A stretch of DNA of 64,000 nt from Siderastrea siderea (GCA_964030785.1 OZ034967.1:58425665-58489664), one strand, 5' to 3'; positions 46,075 to 56,810 are shown, counted from the first letter of the stretch. Notes: generated by a model not told the origin, from the letters alone. Numbers and translations: made by a program.

Positions 46075-46385
46075 GCATTCCTCGCTGTGATGGCAGACGT
46101 CATTAAGCAGATTAACAATACCACACCAGCCCTGAAGACAGTCAGCTTCCGGCAAGACAGCGCTGGCTGCTACCACTGCAGGGCCTGCAGGGCCTGCAGG
46201 GCCACCATAGTTTGCGCAGGAGTACTAAGAGCAGAGCTGGGCGTGGTGTTCAAACTCTTGGCTCCCTTTCCTCCCCATGGAAGGAAGGGAGCCTGCGACC
46301 GCAAGGTCGGCGGAGACTAAGTCGGATACATTTGTCCTCCTAAACTCCGGACACGATATCAAGATCTCGGTGGAGAACCATCCTT
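46075..46385 (+). pseudogene. fragment of an element-associated Cys/His protein family
   Basis: The frame reads DVIKQINNTTPALKTVSFRQ, DSAGCYHC, then KGACDRK, and after a frame change at about 46316 LNSGHDIKIS. The series RQDxAGCYH...KGACDRK...LNSGHDI matches my recollection of an uncharacterised family abundant in cnidarian genomes. The middle is damaged: an imperfect triple of CAGGGCCTG (about 46178-46204) inserts repeated CRA residues, and the usual FSDPQGG-like segment is altered. A GTAAGT donor-like site at about 46041 precedes it. Confidence 0.55.
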
Positions 46386-46775
46386 AAGTGTCATTCGGTG
46401 CACGTCCATTGCAAGCCGTTTAATTGCCACTTGGAAGATCGATGGTGTGAATATACAGTTTTCTAAAGAAGGAATCCGTCCGTGTATGAAGAGCATATGG
46501 CGTGGGACCTATAAAACCAATATCTGCGCTGAAATCTAAGGCCCTGTCATCTGATGGTCTACCGTCCATAGCAGTGCTCTAAGCGAAACCGAGCTCGTTC
46601 TCCTCAACCGTGAGAAGACGGAGAAAAATCGCACAACCAACTGTCTCTTGACAAACAAGGGGCTTAGTTTCTAGAGAAACTGTGATGCTGCATCGGTGGG
46701 GAAGCGAAACACAAAACTTTGTATTTATCAACTGAGTTGATAAGGTAAATTGAGTCACCGTGAAGAGATTGAAAG

Positions 46776-46807
46776 CTGACGTTTCGAGCGTTAGCCATTC
46801 GTCACAA
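46776..46807 (-). ncRNA. degenerate hammerhead-like motif
   Basis: The minus strand reads TGACGAATGGCTAACGCTCG followed by AAACGTCAGC. The layout (UGANGA, short stem-loop GGC..GCT, GAAAC, GUC) matches Penelope-type hammerheads. The first core position is G instead of C, so it is probably inactive. A palindrome TATCAACTGAGTTGATA lies just beyond at 46727-46743. Confidence 0.45.
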
Positions 46808-47216
46808 GGATGGTTCTCCACCTTCGTCACCTGCACTGCTCAGAAGATCAGGCGGAAAGCGACAAAGAGCCCTAAACATTAGGACCCCTTGTCATGATGA
46901 GTTTCAACATGAGTTGAGTTTCAACCTCAACTTAATTTCGAGTTTCATGTATAAAATGGTAATCCGCTAGGTTTGCCATAAAATGGTTTCACAAGCTTAT
47001 AAAGAACGAAAAGGACGGTTCCGGCACCCCTTGCCACACCCCTGGTTTGGGCTTGAGTAAACTCAACATACATTTTTACATTCTCACTCTTGTCTCGACC
47101 AATTTTTGAAGACCAATACATAGAGACCTAATAATAATTTCTTTTTCAAAGCCCTAGTAACAGGCAAGGTTTTGGCAAGGCTTCACTGCCTCTAATGATA
47201 CTGATAAATACATAAA

Positions 47217-47670
47217 TACCGTTAACTGCCACTTACAAGCCCAACCGCTTACAAGCCCCCCCCCCCCCCCCCCGCGGTTATAGACCCATCTACCTGTAAA
47301 CAAAAAATACATCGGGTATAAGCTCCACCGGATAAAAGTCGCCCTCTAGTTTTCCCTGTTTCCTTAATATTAAGCACTCTCACAGAACACTGCGAAGATG
47401 AACTCTGAGCTTCTGTTTTGTTACGTTCCGGTTACGTTCGTGTTGTTACAGTTTTGATTTTGTTGGTAAATTAAAATTGAAATGAATTCGATTAATTTTG
47501 ACGTTGCAAAGGTTAATTAAAAACTGGTAAATTAAAAAGGTATTTCGATCAACACTGCTGTGGCTCATTTCGAAACTCATAAGCCCCCCCCGGATATAAG
47601 CCCCTCCGTTTATAAGCCCACCCAAAACCCCTTACAAAGTTGTATTAGCCCAGGGCTTATAAGCGGCAGT
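47217..47670. mobile_element. TIR element of the AACTGCC..TTATAAGCCC type
   Basis: The left end ACCGTTAACTGCCACTTACA and right end TATAAGCGGCAGTTGACGGT are inverted. The interior has CTTATAAGCCCC-like modules and a C17 run near 47258-47274. No clear TSD is visible, so the ends are approximate. Confidence 0.7.
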
Positions 47671-47749
47671 TGACGGTCATCGGTCCTTGGGTCCACAGGT
47701 TTTCAAAGTTCTCATTGCTTTGTTTTTGTTTGTTTGTTTTTTGATTGCT

Positions 47750-47785
47750 TGTTGTTGTTGTTGTTGTTGTTGTTTTTGTTTGTTT
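47750..47785. repeat. (GTT)n microsatellite
   Basis: About eight GTT units. They generate the cysteine-run frame at 47687-48019, which is not treated as a gene. Confidence 0.9.
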
Positions 47786-48142
47786 TTTTGTTTCCTGTGC
47801 ATTTCCCCCTCCAAGTCAAACCCGACGTCCGGTAAAATCAAGTGCGTGACATTTTGTTGCGTGACTCAAACTAAACAGGCTTGTAAGCTTGCGGCAAGAA
47901 ATTATCGTTTCGAAATTCTACAACGAATACAGATCAAGAAAACACGTCTTATAGGAGAAAACTCTTTTGAAGTTCAAATAAGGCAAAATCATTTTATTCC
48001 TGAAGGTTCTTCATTTTAACAAAAGGAGGCGGGATGGAAATAAGTCATTTGGGTTGATTGCCAATACGCGATGCTTCAGTGATGTTGTTGACAACGGACG
48101 CCAAGATGGTTATTATGAAAGAGTACGCACAGAACCTGATAT

Positions 48143-48463
48143 TTAGACAATAACATATTCAGGTGAGCTAGACATTACCTTTCTGCTGTGGATTACAACC
48201 GAATACCAACCAAAATAGAAGAAATGTCCACATTTTCGGTTATTTGGTGGGATGTATGTGCCAATTGTTGACGTGTTAATGTTGTAATTATCGGGATTTT
48301 GAGAGCGTTTGTACTCGGCGCTGATAAAAAGCCCGAAACTAATTTTTAAACCTGGTTTAAGAACGGCATTTCCTCTTTCAAGAATTCTGAATTTCAAATG
48401 ATTCCGTGTTTTACCGGGGAGGGAAACTTTCTCTTGAAAAACTGTGCCAAATTGAGAATTCAA
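48143..48463 (-). CDS. 106-aa ORF, paired with 43947-44180
   Basis: It starts MNSQFGTVFQEK and contains HLKFRILERGNAVLKPGLK and SFGLFISAEYKRS. The first 55-60 residues are conserved with the plus-strand frame at 43947-44180, with substitutions. It follows the 160-aa frame at 48621-49103 on the same strand with a 157-bp gap and may be a second exon of the same gene or element. The family is not recognised. Confidence 0.35.
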   Translation of the reverse strand: MNSQFGTVFQEKVSLPGKTRNHLKFRILERGNAVLKPGLKISFGLFISAEYKRSQNPDNYNINTSTIGTYIPPNNRKCGHFFYFGWYSVVIHSRKVMSSSPEYVIV

Positions 48464-48620
48464 AGCAAGCGAATTTTAGTGGTTTTCAGCAGCCTGCCAT
48501 GACCTTGAAAATTAATCCACAAAAGAATAATTTGACTCAAATTACTTGTAAACTCTTCAACAGTAAATTTCTAAGCTCAAAACAGGATTGTTCCATGACG
48601 CGAATTAAACAGAGCGAAGT

Positions 48621-49103
48621 TTACGAGAAGGTATGATTCGCGTTTATTCGGGGTGTTTGTAGAGACACGTAGTGCGGTAACGGTTTTTTAATTTTTTGGA
48701 GGTTTAAAAATAGTTTCTCAACAAAAAAATGCCACCACGTTTCTAGAGCTACCATAAGGTATCTCTGGGCGAAAAACGGAGAATTTTGATTTTTCATCAT
48801 GTGCCACATATTTTCGATATCGCTCGGTCTTAGTGGACATTGCCTCTTAAGTTCTCCGTCTTTACGATTTGCATCGGACCGCAAAATCCAACCAAGGGCT
48901 GAAGAATCAATCTGCATAAAACCCTCCCGTGACTCGGCATCTCGTTCGCAGACATTTAAAAAGACTTTTAATTGTTTTCCGTTGCTTCTTGGACGCACGA
49001 CGGTAACTTCATTTTCGAGGATTTCTTGAAGAAACGTAAACACCGTTTTTCTGGCCAACTTAAAAGGCAACTCTTCGTCTAAAGATGTTCTTCCACAGGA
49101 CAC
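48621..49103 (-). CDS. 160-aa ORF, unknown, possible exon
   Basis: A long uninterrupted frame with protein-like composition includes SLDEELPFKLARKTVFTFL, RPRSNGKQLKVFLNVCERD, SSALGWILRSDANR, ENMWHMMKNQNSPFF and ALETWWHFFVEKLF. The first codon is not an obvious start, and the DNA before it (TATTATGCTTAG) ends in an AG acceptor-like site, so it may be an exon entered by splicing. The 3' part has a decayed copy at 43590-43900. I recognise no domain. Confidence 0.45.
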   Translation of the reverse strand: MSCGRTSLDEELPFKLARKTVFTFLQEILENEVTVVRPRSNGKQLKVFLNVCERDAESREGFMQIDSSALGWILRSDANRKDGELKRQCPLRPSDIENMWHMMKNQNSPFFAQRYLMVALETWWHFFVEKLFLNLQKIKKPLPHYVSLQTPRINANHTFS

Positions 49104-49283
49104 CTAAGCATAATATTTGAATATTATTAAAAATGGCGTTTCAAAATATAAGACTTTGTATGGGATTTCGAAGCGAACATTTTGAGCAATACGTAACAGC
49201 AAACTAACTGAATAAAGTTCATGAAACATTACATGGTGTTGTTTGCTATCCTTAAAACGCATTTTGAGCAATTTTAAGTCCAT
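49104..49283 (-). CDS. R4 repeat ORF, copy 2 (59 aa)
   Basis: It starts MDLKLLKMRFKDSKQHH and ends KYYA before TAG. Length and frame are identical to copy 3. Differences from copies 1 and 3 include R/L and C/F replacements. Coding status is undecided. Confidence 0.3.
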   Translation of the reverse strand: MDLKLLKMRFKDSKQHHVMFHELYSVSLLLRIAQNVRFEIPYKVLYFETPFLIIFKYYA

Positions 49284-49344
49284 TTACTTTACTGTGTATT
49301 AGTACTAATACATTGACAAGCAAGGAGTCATTTGGCCCGATTTA

Positions 49345-49486
49345 CTCTAAGGTGCGAGATTGCAGAAAAACGCCTCACACTCATTTGCATCTCATTGGAT
49401 AACAAAAGAATAACAAAACAGCACATTTGTTATATGCCTCGTTTTTTTAAACTCTGAATTAATTTTCCGCAATCCCGCACCTCACT
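49345..49486. mobile_element. 142-bp MITE with 9-bp TSD
   Basis: The ends CTCTAAGGTGCGAGATTGC and GCAATCCCGCACCTCACT are inverted with few mismatches. CCCGATTTA flanks it at 49336-49344 and 49487-49495. The neighbouring tandem copy at 49610-49630 shows the unoccupied CCCGATTTAGCC sequence. Confidence 0.85.
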
Positions 49487-50967
49487 CCCGATTTAGCCAC
49501 TATCACCGCTCGACACGTTTCGGAACTCGCTCGAATTTACCCACAAATATAGTTCAGGCTCCCATTCTGACTTAGCGACTTGACAAAAATAAGACATACA
49601 AGGAAGGAGTCATTTGGCCCGATTTAGCCACTATTACCGCTCGACACGTTTCGGAATTCGCTCGAATTTACCCACAAATATAGCTCAGGCTCCCATTCTG
49701 ACTTAGCGACTTGACAAATAAAAGACATATAAGTGATTTTCTCAAAACCAATTGCACATACCACGTGTCCCAAAAGAATTATCCACTGCACAAAATCATA
49801 ATAGCATCTCAAAATAGGCCGCCATGGATCCGTGAGGATCCCGATAGTCCCATTTGGTCGCGGTCGGCACTGGACACCAGTCAAATTATGCCCTTATGGG
49901 GAGGGCCACGCTCGTTTTGGTCGTGTTACAATCAGTTGTAGTAACTATGACCCGGTGCGGACACAAGATTGTCGCTCCGACGCAGTCTGGTTCCCGTGAG
50001 AAAATCGCTGCGTGTTACAAGCGGATTGCAAAAATAAACCAGTCCCATTTCTGAATTTATATCAATTTTCAGGGTGTATATTTTCTTGTTTTTCTAATAA
50101 GTAGGTTACCTGACCGGCCTCATGCAAATATAGAAATAGATATAGTATAAACAATAACAATTTTAAAATAAAACATTTTCACGCGCGTGAGGATATGAAT
50201 TTAAATGAATTTGCCGACTTCGGTTCGAAAAAATATATCTGATAAATAAAACCTGTCGACGATTCCAAAAAATTGAACACATTCAATTCACGCAGCGTAC
50301 GTATTTAAAATTTACGCAGTAGACTGACCTGTATTACAAACGTTTTGTACATGAACACAAATATGTTCAATTTACCACGCATGAATAGAAACATAGGAGG
50401 AAGGAGAAACACGGTTCACTTTCTTTTTTTCTTGACTCGTTTTCATTTTCTAACGGCCAAGACCGTTTAAATTTCTTTCGATAACTTAATTCTCTACATA
50501 AGGTCACGGAGTCCCGCGCAGCGATTCCACCTTTCTCCCGTGAACCAGACTACGTTGGAGCGACAATTTGTGTCCTCACCGGGTCATAGTTACTACAACT
50601 GTAACACGACCAAAACGAGCGTGGCCCTCCTCATAAGGGCATAATTTGACTGGTGCCCAGTGCCGACCGCGGTCAAATGGGACTATCGGGATCCTTACGG
50701 ATCCATGGCGGCCTATTTTGAGATGCTATTATGATTTTGTGCAGTGGATAATTCTTTTGGGACACGAGGTATGTGCAATTGGTTTTGAGAAAATCACTTA
50801 TATGTCTTTTTTTTGTCAAGTCGCTAAGTCAGAATGGGAGCCTGAGCTATATTTGTGGGTAAATTCGAGCGAATTCCGAAACGTGTCGAGCGGTAATAGT
50901 GGCTTAATCGGGCCAAATGACTCCTTCCTTGTCAATGTTTTATACATGTACTAACACATTTAAGTAA

Positions 50968-51147
50968 ATGGACCTAAAATTGCTCAAAATGCTTTGTAAG
51001 GATAGCAAACAACACCATGTAATGTTTCATGAACTTTATTCAGTTAGTTCGTTGTTATGTATTGCTCAAAATGTTCGCTTCGAAATCCCATACAAAGTCT
51101 TATATTTTGAAACGCCATTTTTAATAATATTCAAATATTATGCTTGA
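50968..51147 (+). CDS. R4 repeat ORF, copy 3 (59 aa)
   Basis: It starts MDLKLLKMLCKDSKQHH and ends KYYA before TGA, mirroring copy 2 across the palindrome. See the R4 entries for its status. Confidence 0.3.
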   Translation: MDLKLLKMLCKDSKQHHVMFHELYSVSSLLCIAQNVRFEIPYKVLYFETPFLIIFKYYA

Positions 51148-51384
51148 GCTTCCTCCGGTTCTTCTTCCTAGCTTCAGTTCATAATTAAGTACTAACCTGT
51201 ACAAAGAAAACGAAAACTTTTTTAAAACCTCTGTACGTTTCTCATCCTAATCGTAAACCAAAGTTTGACAAAAACCCGAGAGAGATTCGTATGCAATAAT
51301 TCAAACTCACCACCATCGAGGTTCATTTGGTATAAACTTTGACTTCTTAGCTGGCGGTTGACTTGAACAACAGCCTGCATCGTC

Positions 51385-52120
51385 CATTGTATTATCACTT
51401 TGTTATCAGTTACTATTGTTACTATTTTGCTACAAGTTTGTAAAATTTATTTTTATCACCATATTGTTGCGCTGCGATGCGTGGCTGCACGCACACGTGT
51501 TTCAACTGGATTCCTTCGTGTGCCAAACAAGCCGCTTGGGCCTCCTCTGAGAAGTTTTGTTACGAGCCAAATTTCTCGCGTATGGCGGGCTAGGGCAGAG
51601 CTTGTCAATCGCGAGTTCAAATTTGCATCGAAAACTGCATTCTTGAGATGCCTTTGAGTAGGCAACTTGTGGAGGTCATAAGTAGAAACAAATTTTCCAC
51701 CAGATTCGAAAGTTTGTGCTCGATTTAAAGGATCATTCCGCGGACGCAAATGAGTCAAAATTAGGCCAAATCAAACTACAACGACTGCTCTTTCGGAGGC
51801 ACGAGGTTAAGCGTGTTAATTTTTGCGAAATCCCAAGGCGGTCGGTAATTTGAGGTTCTGGAACTTGCACGCCTTGTGAGTATAAATATATTTATAGAGT
51901 AGGTCAAGCTTCAAGATTCTAAAACCGCCTCCCGGAGCTTTGAATCGATAAACCAAGCCCATAATGACAAACATTAACAGAGTGTTCATGTTTCTAAGCG
52001 TTTTTATTTGACTTTCATCCGTCCAAAAAGCCGTAATTATCGTATTCACAAAATCCTTTGTACACAGCCGAAGCGGCCATTAATGATTAATATTCATGAT
52101 CAGCCGAGCACAGGTCCGCA
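51385..52120 (-). repeat. dispersed repeat R3, copy 2
   Basis: This is an inverted match to 34155-34935, including the frame with MNTLLMFVIMGLVYRFKAP and the frame with NRAQTFESGGKFVS. The relative order of R3 and R4 differs between the two loci. Confidence 0.75.
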
Positions 52121-52150
52121 ACACAAACAGAGGATGGTAAGCCTGTGCAG

Positions 52151-52486
52151 CTAGTTAAACAGTTTCGCACGGATGGAGTCTGCTTGGGTGTTTAGAGTTG
52201 GTCTCCTTTCCTTGATCAATAGCATTTCATAAATCATACATTCCAACTTGCGTCTGCATTTTTTCAGGATGTTAAAATGTTCGTGCATATTTGGTCGGTC
52301 GAGGTTGTGACTTTCTCGGAGATGTTTCCCAACCGCTAGGCTTATTAATGCGTTGAAATAGGTGTCGGCGCGTGTATCCGACATAACTTGAATCACAGAA
52401 GTTACATTTAAATTCATATACAACGCATTTCTGGTTTATAAGCGATGGTTTATTCTCTGTCACTCTCAGGTCTTGGATGAGTTTCC
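52151..52486 (-). pseudogene. Penelope-like GIY-YIG domain, second lineage
   Basis: Minus-strand reading starts SRKLIQDLRVTENKPSLINQ, then CVVYEFKCNFCDSSYVGYT. After one frameshift near 52340 it continues VGKHLRESHN, KKCRRKLECMIYEMLLIKE and RPTLNTQADSIRAKLF with a stop. VVYEF..C....YVGYT is the GIY-YIG signature, and the CNFC spacing and C-terminal SIRAKLF ending differ from the remnant at 60690-61252, so this is a separate lineage. The reverse transcriptase is missing. Confidence 0.88.
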
Positions 52487-52487
52487 T

Positions 52488-52633
52488 ACTCGTGAAGATG
52501 AAGATGAAGATGAAGATTGCTACTCGTGAAGATTGCGCTCAGGGCTCCCATTGATAACAGACAACTTTTTGCATCTGAAGGGGCTACCCTGAGCGGTATA
52601 AATCAATAAAGGTTCTTCTTCTTCTTCTTCTAG
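52488..52633 (+). mobile_element. retroelement 3' tail with (CTT)n end
   Basis: A (GATGAA)n stretch near 52495-52517 is followed by GGCTCCCATTGATAACAGAC, CTACCCTGAGCGGTATAAAT, CAATAAAGG and a (TTC)n run ending 52631. A poly(A)-signal-like element followed by a microsatellite tail is typical of LINE or SINE 3' ends. The family is unassigned. Confidence 0.5.
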
Positions 52634-52824
52634 ATTTTTGTTAATCTTCGCTGTTAATCGTATTTGTCATTTCATATCGAGTAAGAACGCATACGCTTAA
52701 AACATAACTTCACCATATTGATGATTAAGAAAATTTAATCAACGGCTGGTGAAAAAAATTTAGGACTTGATTGGGGGGGGGGGGATTTGGAAAATTGTGC
52801 GTACCTCAGGAAAAATCCTGGCTA

Positions 52825-52920
52825 CGCCCTGAATAATAGAACCAGCTCCCACTGGCCAATGGCATAGCTCAAAGCAGTAGAGGGTTCGAATCCCGTTGAA
52901 GTATAAGTTTTGCTTTAGGC
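52825..52920 (+). mobile_element. degenerate tRNA-derived SINE head
   Basis: CCAATGGCATAGCTCAAAGC and GAGGGTTCGAATCCCG retain A-box and B-box sequence. The A-box neighbourhood resembles the copy at 31520. Confidence 0.6.
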
Positions 52921-54030
52921 TGGGAGGAAGAGGGAGCACAAAGTGCCTGATTTGACTTTAAACATTTATAACTTTTTTTAATGTTTGAGAGAAAGCCCCC
53001 AATCTTTGTGCCTTTTCCTAAACCAAACGTTGTCTAGAAACAATTTGATATAGCAACTCAATGTGCATGAAATTTGATGTCACCAAGGCAAGCATATTTG
53101 GACAGGCACTTACATCAGTATTATGAATTTTCCTTTTTTTGCTGAGAAATCATTTACCATGTTGCGGTAACTTCTTCATTTTGGCCAATGCTGGTGGTTT
53201 TCGGAAAGTTTCTGGAGAAATCAAGAAATTCAAGATGGTGGATCTAAGATGGCCACCGTTTGGAAACAAATGACGTAATTCCTCCATCATGCAACGTCAT
53301 CAGCTCATGTTGCGGACCTCAAAGGCAGCATTTTTGGACGTAATAGGTACATTCTAAGTTTCGTTGTCATAGGTTCAATACTCTCGGAGTTTAGGAGGGA
53401 GGCACTTTTACCCCCACCCCCCACCCCCACCCCAGCCTTCCCACCCCAGGCCCGGCCTAGGTTAATTAGGGTTAAGTGGTTAAACTGGACAATGACGATC
53501 TCTTGCTCTTTAATTCCACAAGAATTTACTACTTACACACATCAAAGGAGGGTACAATTATATATGCAATGATACCTTTGTTCCAAGTTTAAAAAAATCA
53601 TCAAGATAAATTTTATCTCGCCGCAGTTTTTAAGAAGAGCCTGGGGCAGATGGAATCTCTGCAGTAAATCTCAAACAGCTTATCTGCAAATGTTTGAGAA
53701 TTAGAAAGCCCTAAACGCTTTTTTTTAATTAAGCATGTAATTAACTGATTGAGGAGGCTGTTGCAGTTGAAGAACTGTATTTCGTTTCTGGAAGTGTTTG
53801 TTTCGATTTTTTGTTTTGTTTTCTGAACTGATGAGTAAATTAAAGGTATCAGAATGCGGCACATTACGTTAAATTTAAACCGCTCTCGCTGCTAAAAATT
53901 TGAATAAAAAAGGAACAGAGAAAACTATGAATGTCAACACTAAAAAGACACGGCAAACGCTAAAGTACTTGCACTAGGGCCCTACGCACATGCACACAGC
54001 CTATTACCAGTACATATCCTTGGGCAGTCA
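52920..54030. other. no supported gene; C-rich tract
   Basis: CCCCC/CACCCC blocks at about 53408-53447 give a G-quadruplex candidate on the minus strand. The 83-aa minus-strand frame at 53613-53864 has no domain. Confidence 0.4.
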
Positions 54031-54481
54031 TGGACAGCTGTTTAGCCCTTGTTAGGGTATAGCCAAGTCAATGCAGAGGCACCCCCAGGGAGCGGCTTTA
54101 AATCCCGTCAGCCGCAAGAGGCGTGGGAGTCGTGGCTGGGCGTGTGTGCTAGTTCATGCATCTGTGATAAAAACCTGGCAGTGTAAATCGTGGGGATGGA
54201 CAAAACCATCCGCGCACAAAAACAAGTAATGTTAAATGCCTCACTGGGTAATTTCCAAGGGAGTATACCTCAGTAGGGTCATTTCTGAGAGTATGTGCCA
54301 CTCCCGAGACATTTTTGCTGCCAGTACATTTATTTTAAAAATTAAAATTTCTAACATTGCTTAATTCCTGATTGCTTTATTTTCCTCAATTTAAATTACA
54401 CAAGCTTGGTGTTCTGAGCTAATTTTTCATCTATTTTTTATTTTCTTCGTATCCTGGCATTAATTGCCAATCCTTTGAGAC

Positions 54482-56135
54482 TCAGCACTGTACTGATTTT
54501 CGATAAGAGGTAATAGTGACTCCTTGAGAGGGGACTGGTATATTACCACTCTTTTTTCGGTACTTCCCATGCCTCTCTTCTAGGTGTTTCCGGTACCCTT
54601 TCAGGGTGAAAATAAAATGACTCAGGATAGGTGCATCACACCTGATAGCCGCATCCTCAAAACAGCTGATGTAATCTGTAACGGCAGCCAAGGAATCACG
54701 GGAAATCCCTTCCCTCGTCAAGATCTCCTCTCTAATGATGCATTTACGCATGGCATCTCCAGCACACGATTCGTATTTGTCCTCTTCTGTCGGGAGATAA
54801 ATAATTAAATATACCTCACACTTCACGTTGCTATTTTGCTTGCGATTCGATGTTGCTGAAAGCATGTGAAAGGCACTTCTTAAACCATGACCACACTGGA
54901 TAACATTATGGCCCATTGAATACTTTCGCTTGTGTGATTGGCCAAAATAAGATTCTGTAGCAATATGTTCCAAGAAAAAGTCGAAAATATCATATCATAT
55001 TTCAATTCGTTAGTGATCATCGGCCAGTCTCCCAGCCTTCATCAAGATGAAGGAGCGTCGAGCATTTTGTTTTTGTATTAGACTAGGACATCAACACATG
55101 CCATATGGTGAGGTGAAAATTGACCCTGTTTGACTTCAGAAGACTTACTTTATTTTTGTTGAAAAGTAATTATTATTGCTTCCAACATTTGCCAAGTTTT
55201 CTTTCTCCATCAGGCCTAAAATAAAGCACAAAAGTCATCATCTATGACAAATTTTAAGTGAACTCATAGCAACTACAATTCATGTAAAACGTAAAAGTCG
55301 TACGGGTTTACCTCGGTGTAAGAACTTGACGAGATTTTCGATGTCTTGTAGGCTATTGTTTTGCTGTACGCTATTGTTTTAAATGGTTTGTTTCCTTTGA
55401 TTTACGACATCCATGAGTTCCACAGGTTCTTACACCGAGGTAAACTACCCAGTTGTACACGGCCCACAAGCGGCCACATGCACATGGCTTATACTGCTTG
55501 TATTTTTCAAAACTGAAAGTGTAAGGAATTGTTTTTTTTTTCTCCCCGGTTTATTTCTAGTTTGCAAAAGCTAGAAATTTGGTTGCCCTGATTCTATCTT
55601 AAAACTTGGCTCTAACGAGGTATTCGCATCGTTTGAAGATAAGCCTTGATAGCACGTAGCTTGGCATATTCTTGAAGCACTTTTTCTTCTCCTCTCCTTA
55701 GTTTTAAAGTGAACAAATGCGCTTCTGAAAGAAATAGCAGAATAGAACTCTTTTAACATTTTCAAAGTTTACGTAAGACTTATTACAAACATAATTGGTT
55801 TTTAATGCACATTTATTCAAGTTATGTCTCCAGAGCAGGATAATTTTATTTACCAATATAGACCCAGGATTGCGGTTCAGTACCAAAACACCCATGGCTA
55901 GAAGCTGATCCTAAAGGGTAGCAACTCAAGAATCTAAAAAATCTTACTATTAAGAAGATACATCCTTTTTTTCGCAGGGACCTTCGCCTGCTAGCACGGC
56001 AGAAACGCTTGCGTTCCATCCAGCTTCAGTGCACTTCAAAGCTGCCTTATAAGTTGACTTGCGTTCTCTTAAAGGCTTTCATGCAACTGAGGTAACCCTC
56101 AAAGCAAATGCGACGCAGACAACCCTTGCAAACAT
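54482..56135 (-). pseudogene. duplicate of the secreted-protein gene, exon 2 deleted
   Basis: Exon 1 (56135-55948) keeps the ATG, signal peptide start MFARVVCVAFALR, the KSTYKAALKCTEAGWNASVS stretch and the GTAAGA donor, but has TGA directly after the signal peptide and a frame break before the donor. Exon 3 (54786-54482) is intact with the same acceptor and encodes EDKYESCAGDAMRKCIIREE, then ITRYISCF-like and HFIFTLKGYRKHLEE segments, ending SVQC after an extended tail. Sequence equivalent to 22020-22460 of the intact gene, with all of exon 2, is missing at about 55495. The intact gene has instead gained 1.6 kb in intron 2. The 3' flank (54040-54480) is also shared. Confidence 0.82.
55306..55445. 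mobile_element. 140-bp inverted-repeat element, second copy
   Basis: The terminal 20 bp GTTTACCTCGGTGTAAGAAC are perfectly inverted at the right end. The location equals that of the copy at 21839-21976 in the intact gene. Confidence 0.7.
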
Positions 56136-56169
56136 GCTGAACCGAATGCAGTTCTGAAGAAAACAGCGT

Positions 56170-56810
56170 AGACAATAGTTATAAATTCCTACTGGGGACC
56201 CTCACTTCTTACTACCCCAGGTTGGAATAAGTCATGGGAAGAAGCGAGCCCTACGGCGACCACTTCCGGATAGCTCATTTGATTACAAACGTAGTAAAAA
56301 AACCGCATAAATAGGAGAAAAGTGTAATTCTCTCCAAAACTCAAAAAATTAAATGAACATTCAATGTAAAATAGGAGCTCAGCATGTGAGTACGAGTAGA
56401 TTGCACTGTACAAGAACAAAAGCCATTTACTCTATGCATACAACTGTGCTAACATAGTAACCAAATGTTAGAGATGTTACAAAAACCATAAGCTCGGAAG
56501 GATGTTGACCTGCTAAGGGAAAGCAGGCTTAAGGTGCACCTAGCCTCAAAATATTTTTTGGGCTAAAATAAATCTCTGCTCCTGTCTCAACTATATTTAG
56601 TCTTTTTCTCCTGGAAATTTCACTCTTATTGAGGATATTTGATCCACGACCCGGCTAGTGAGGGATATGGGTCTATTTCTGAATTGACGTCACTAACTTC
56701 TTTGCATGGCTATTTTCAAAGAACTACCGCGATGCAAAACAGTTTGTGACGTCATTTCAGGAATATACCCATGCCCCGACTTGCTCGGCCATGAATCAAA
56801 TGACGACCTG
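56170..56810. other. no supported gene
   Basis: One 76-aa minus-strand frame (56189-56419) has no domain. GTGACGTCA-like motifs near 56738-56750 are repeat-associated elsewhere in the window. Confidence 0.4.

Larger units (their letters stand above)
49104..51147. repeat. 2-kb palindrome with R4 at both outer ends
   Basis: The left arm 49104-50010 and right arm 50510-51147 are inverted copies. Shared blocks include GGTCGCGGTCGGCACTG-like sequence, CGCTCGACACGTTTCGGAA and the R4 unit at each outer edge. The left arm is longer because of a tandem duplication (49498-49600 and 49619-49731) and a MITE. The central 500 bp is A/T-rich and unique. Confidence 0.9.

Noticed and set aside
45673..46078. 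Overlapping frames upstream of the Cys/His relic
   Set aside because: Frames on both strands are open but none aligns with the expected upstream part of the family. They were left unannotated.
47687..48019. Cysteine-run frame (CCCCCCCC) resembling a Cys-rich peptide
   Set aside because: The cysteines come from the GTT microsatellite. The first codon and the rest of the frame show no support.
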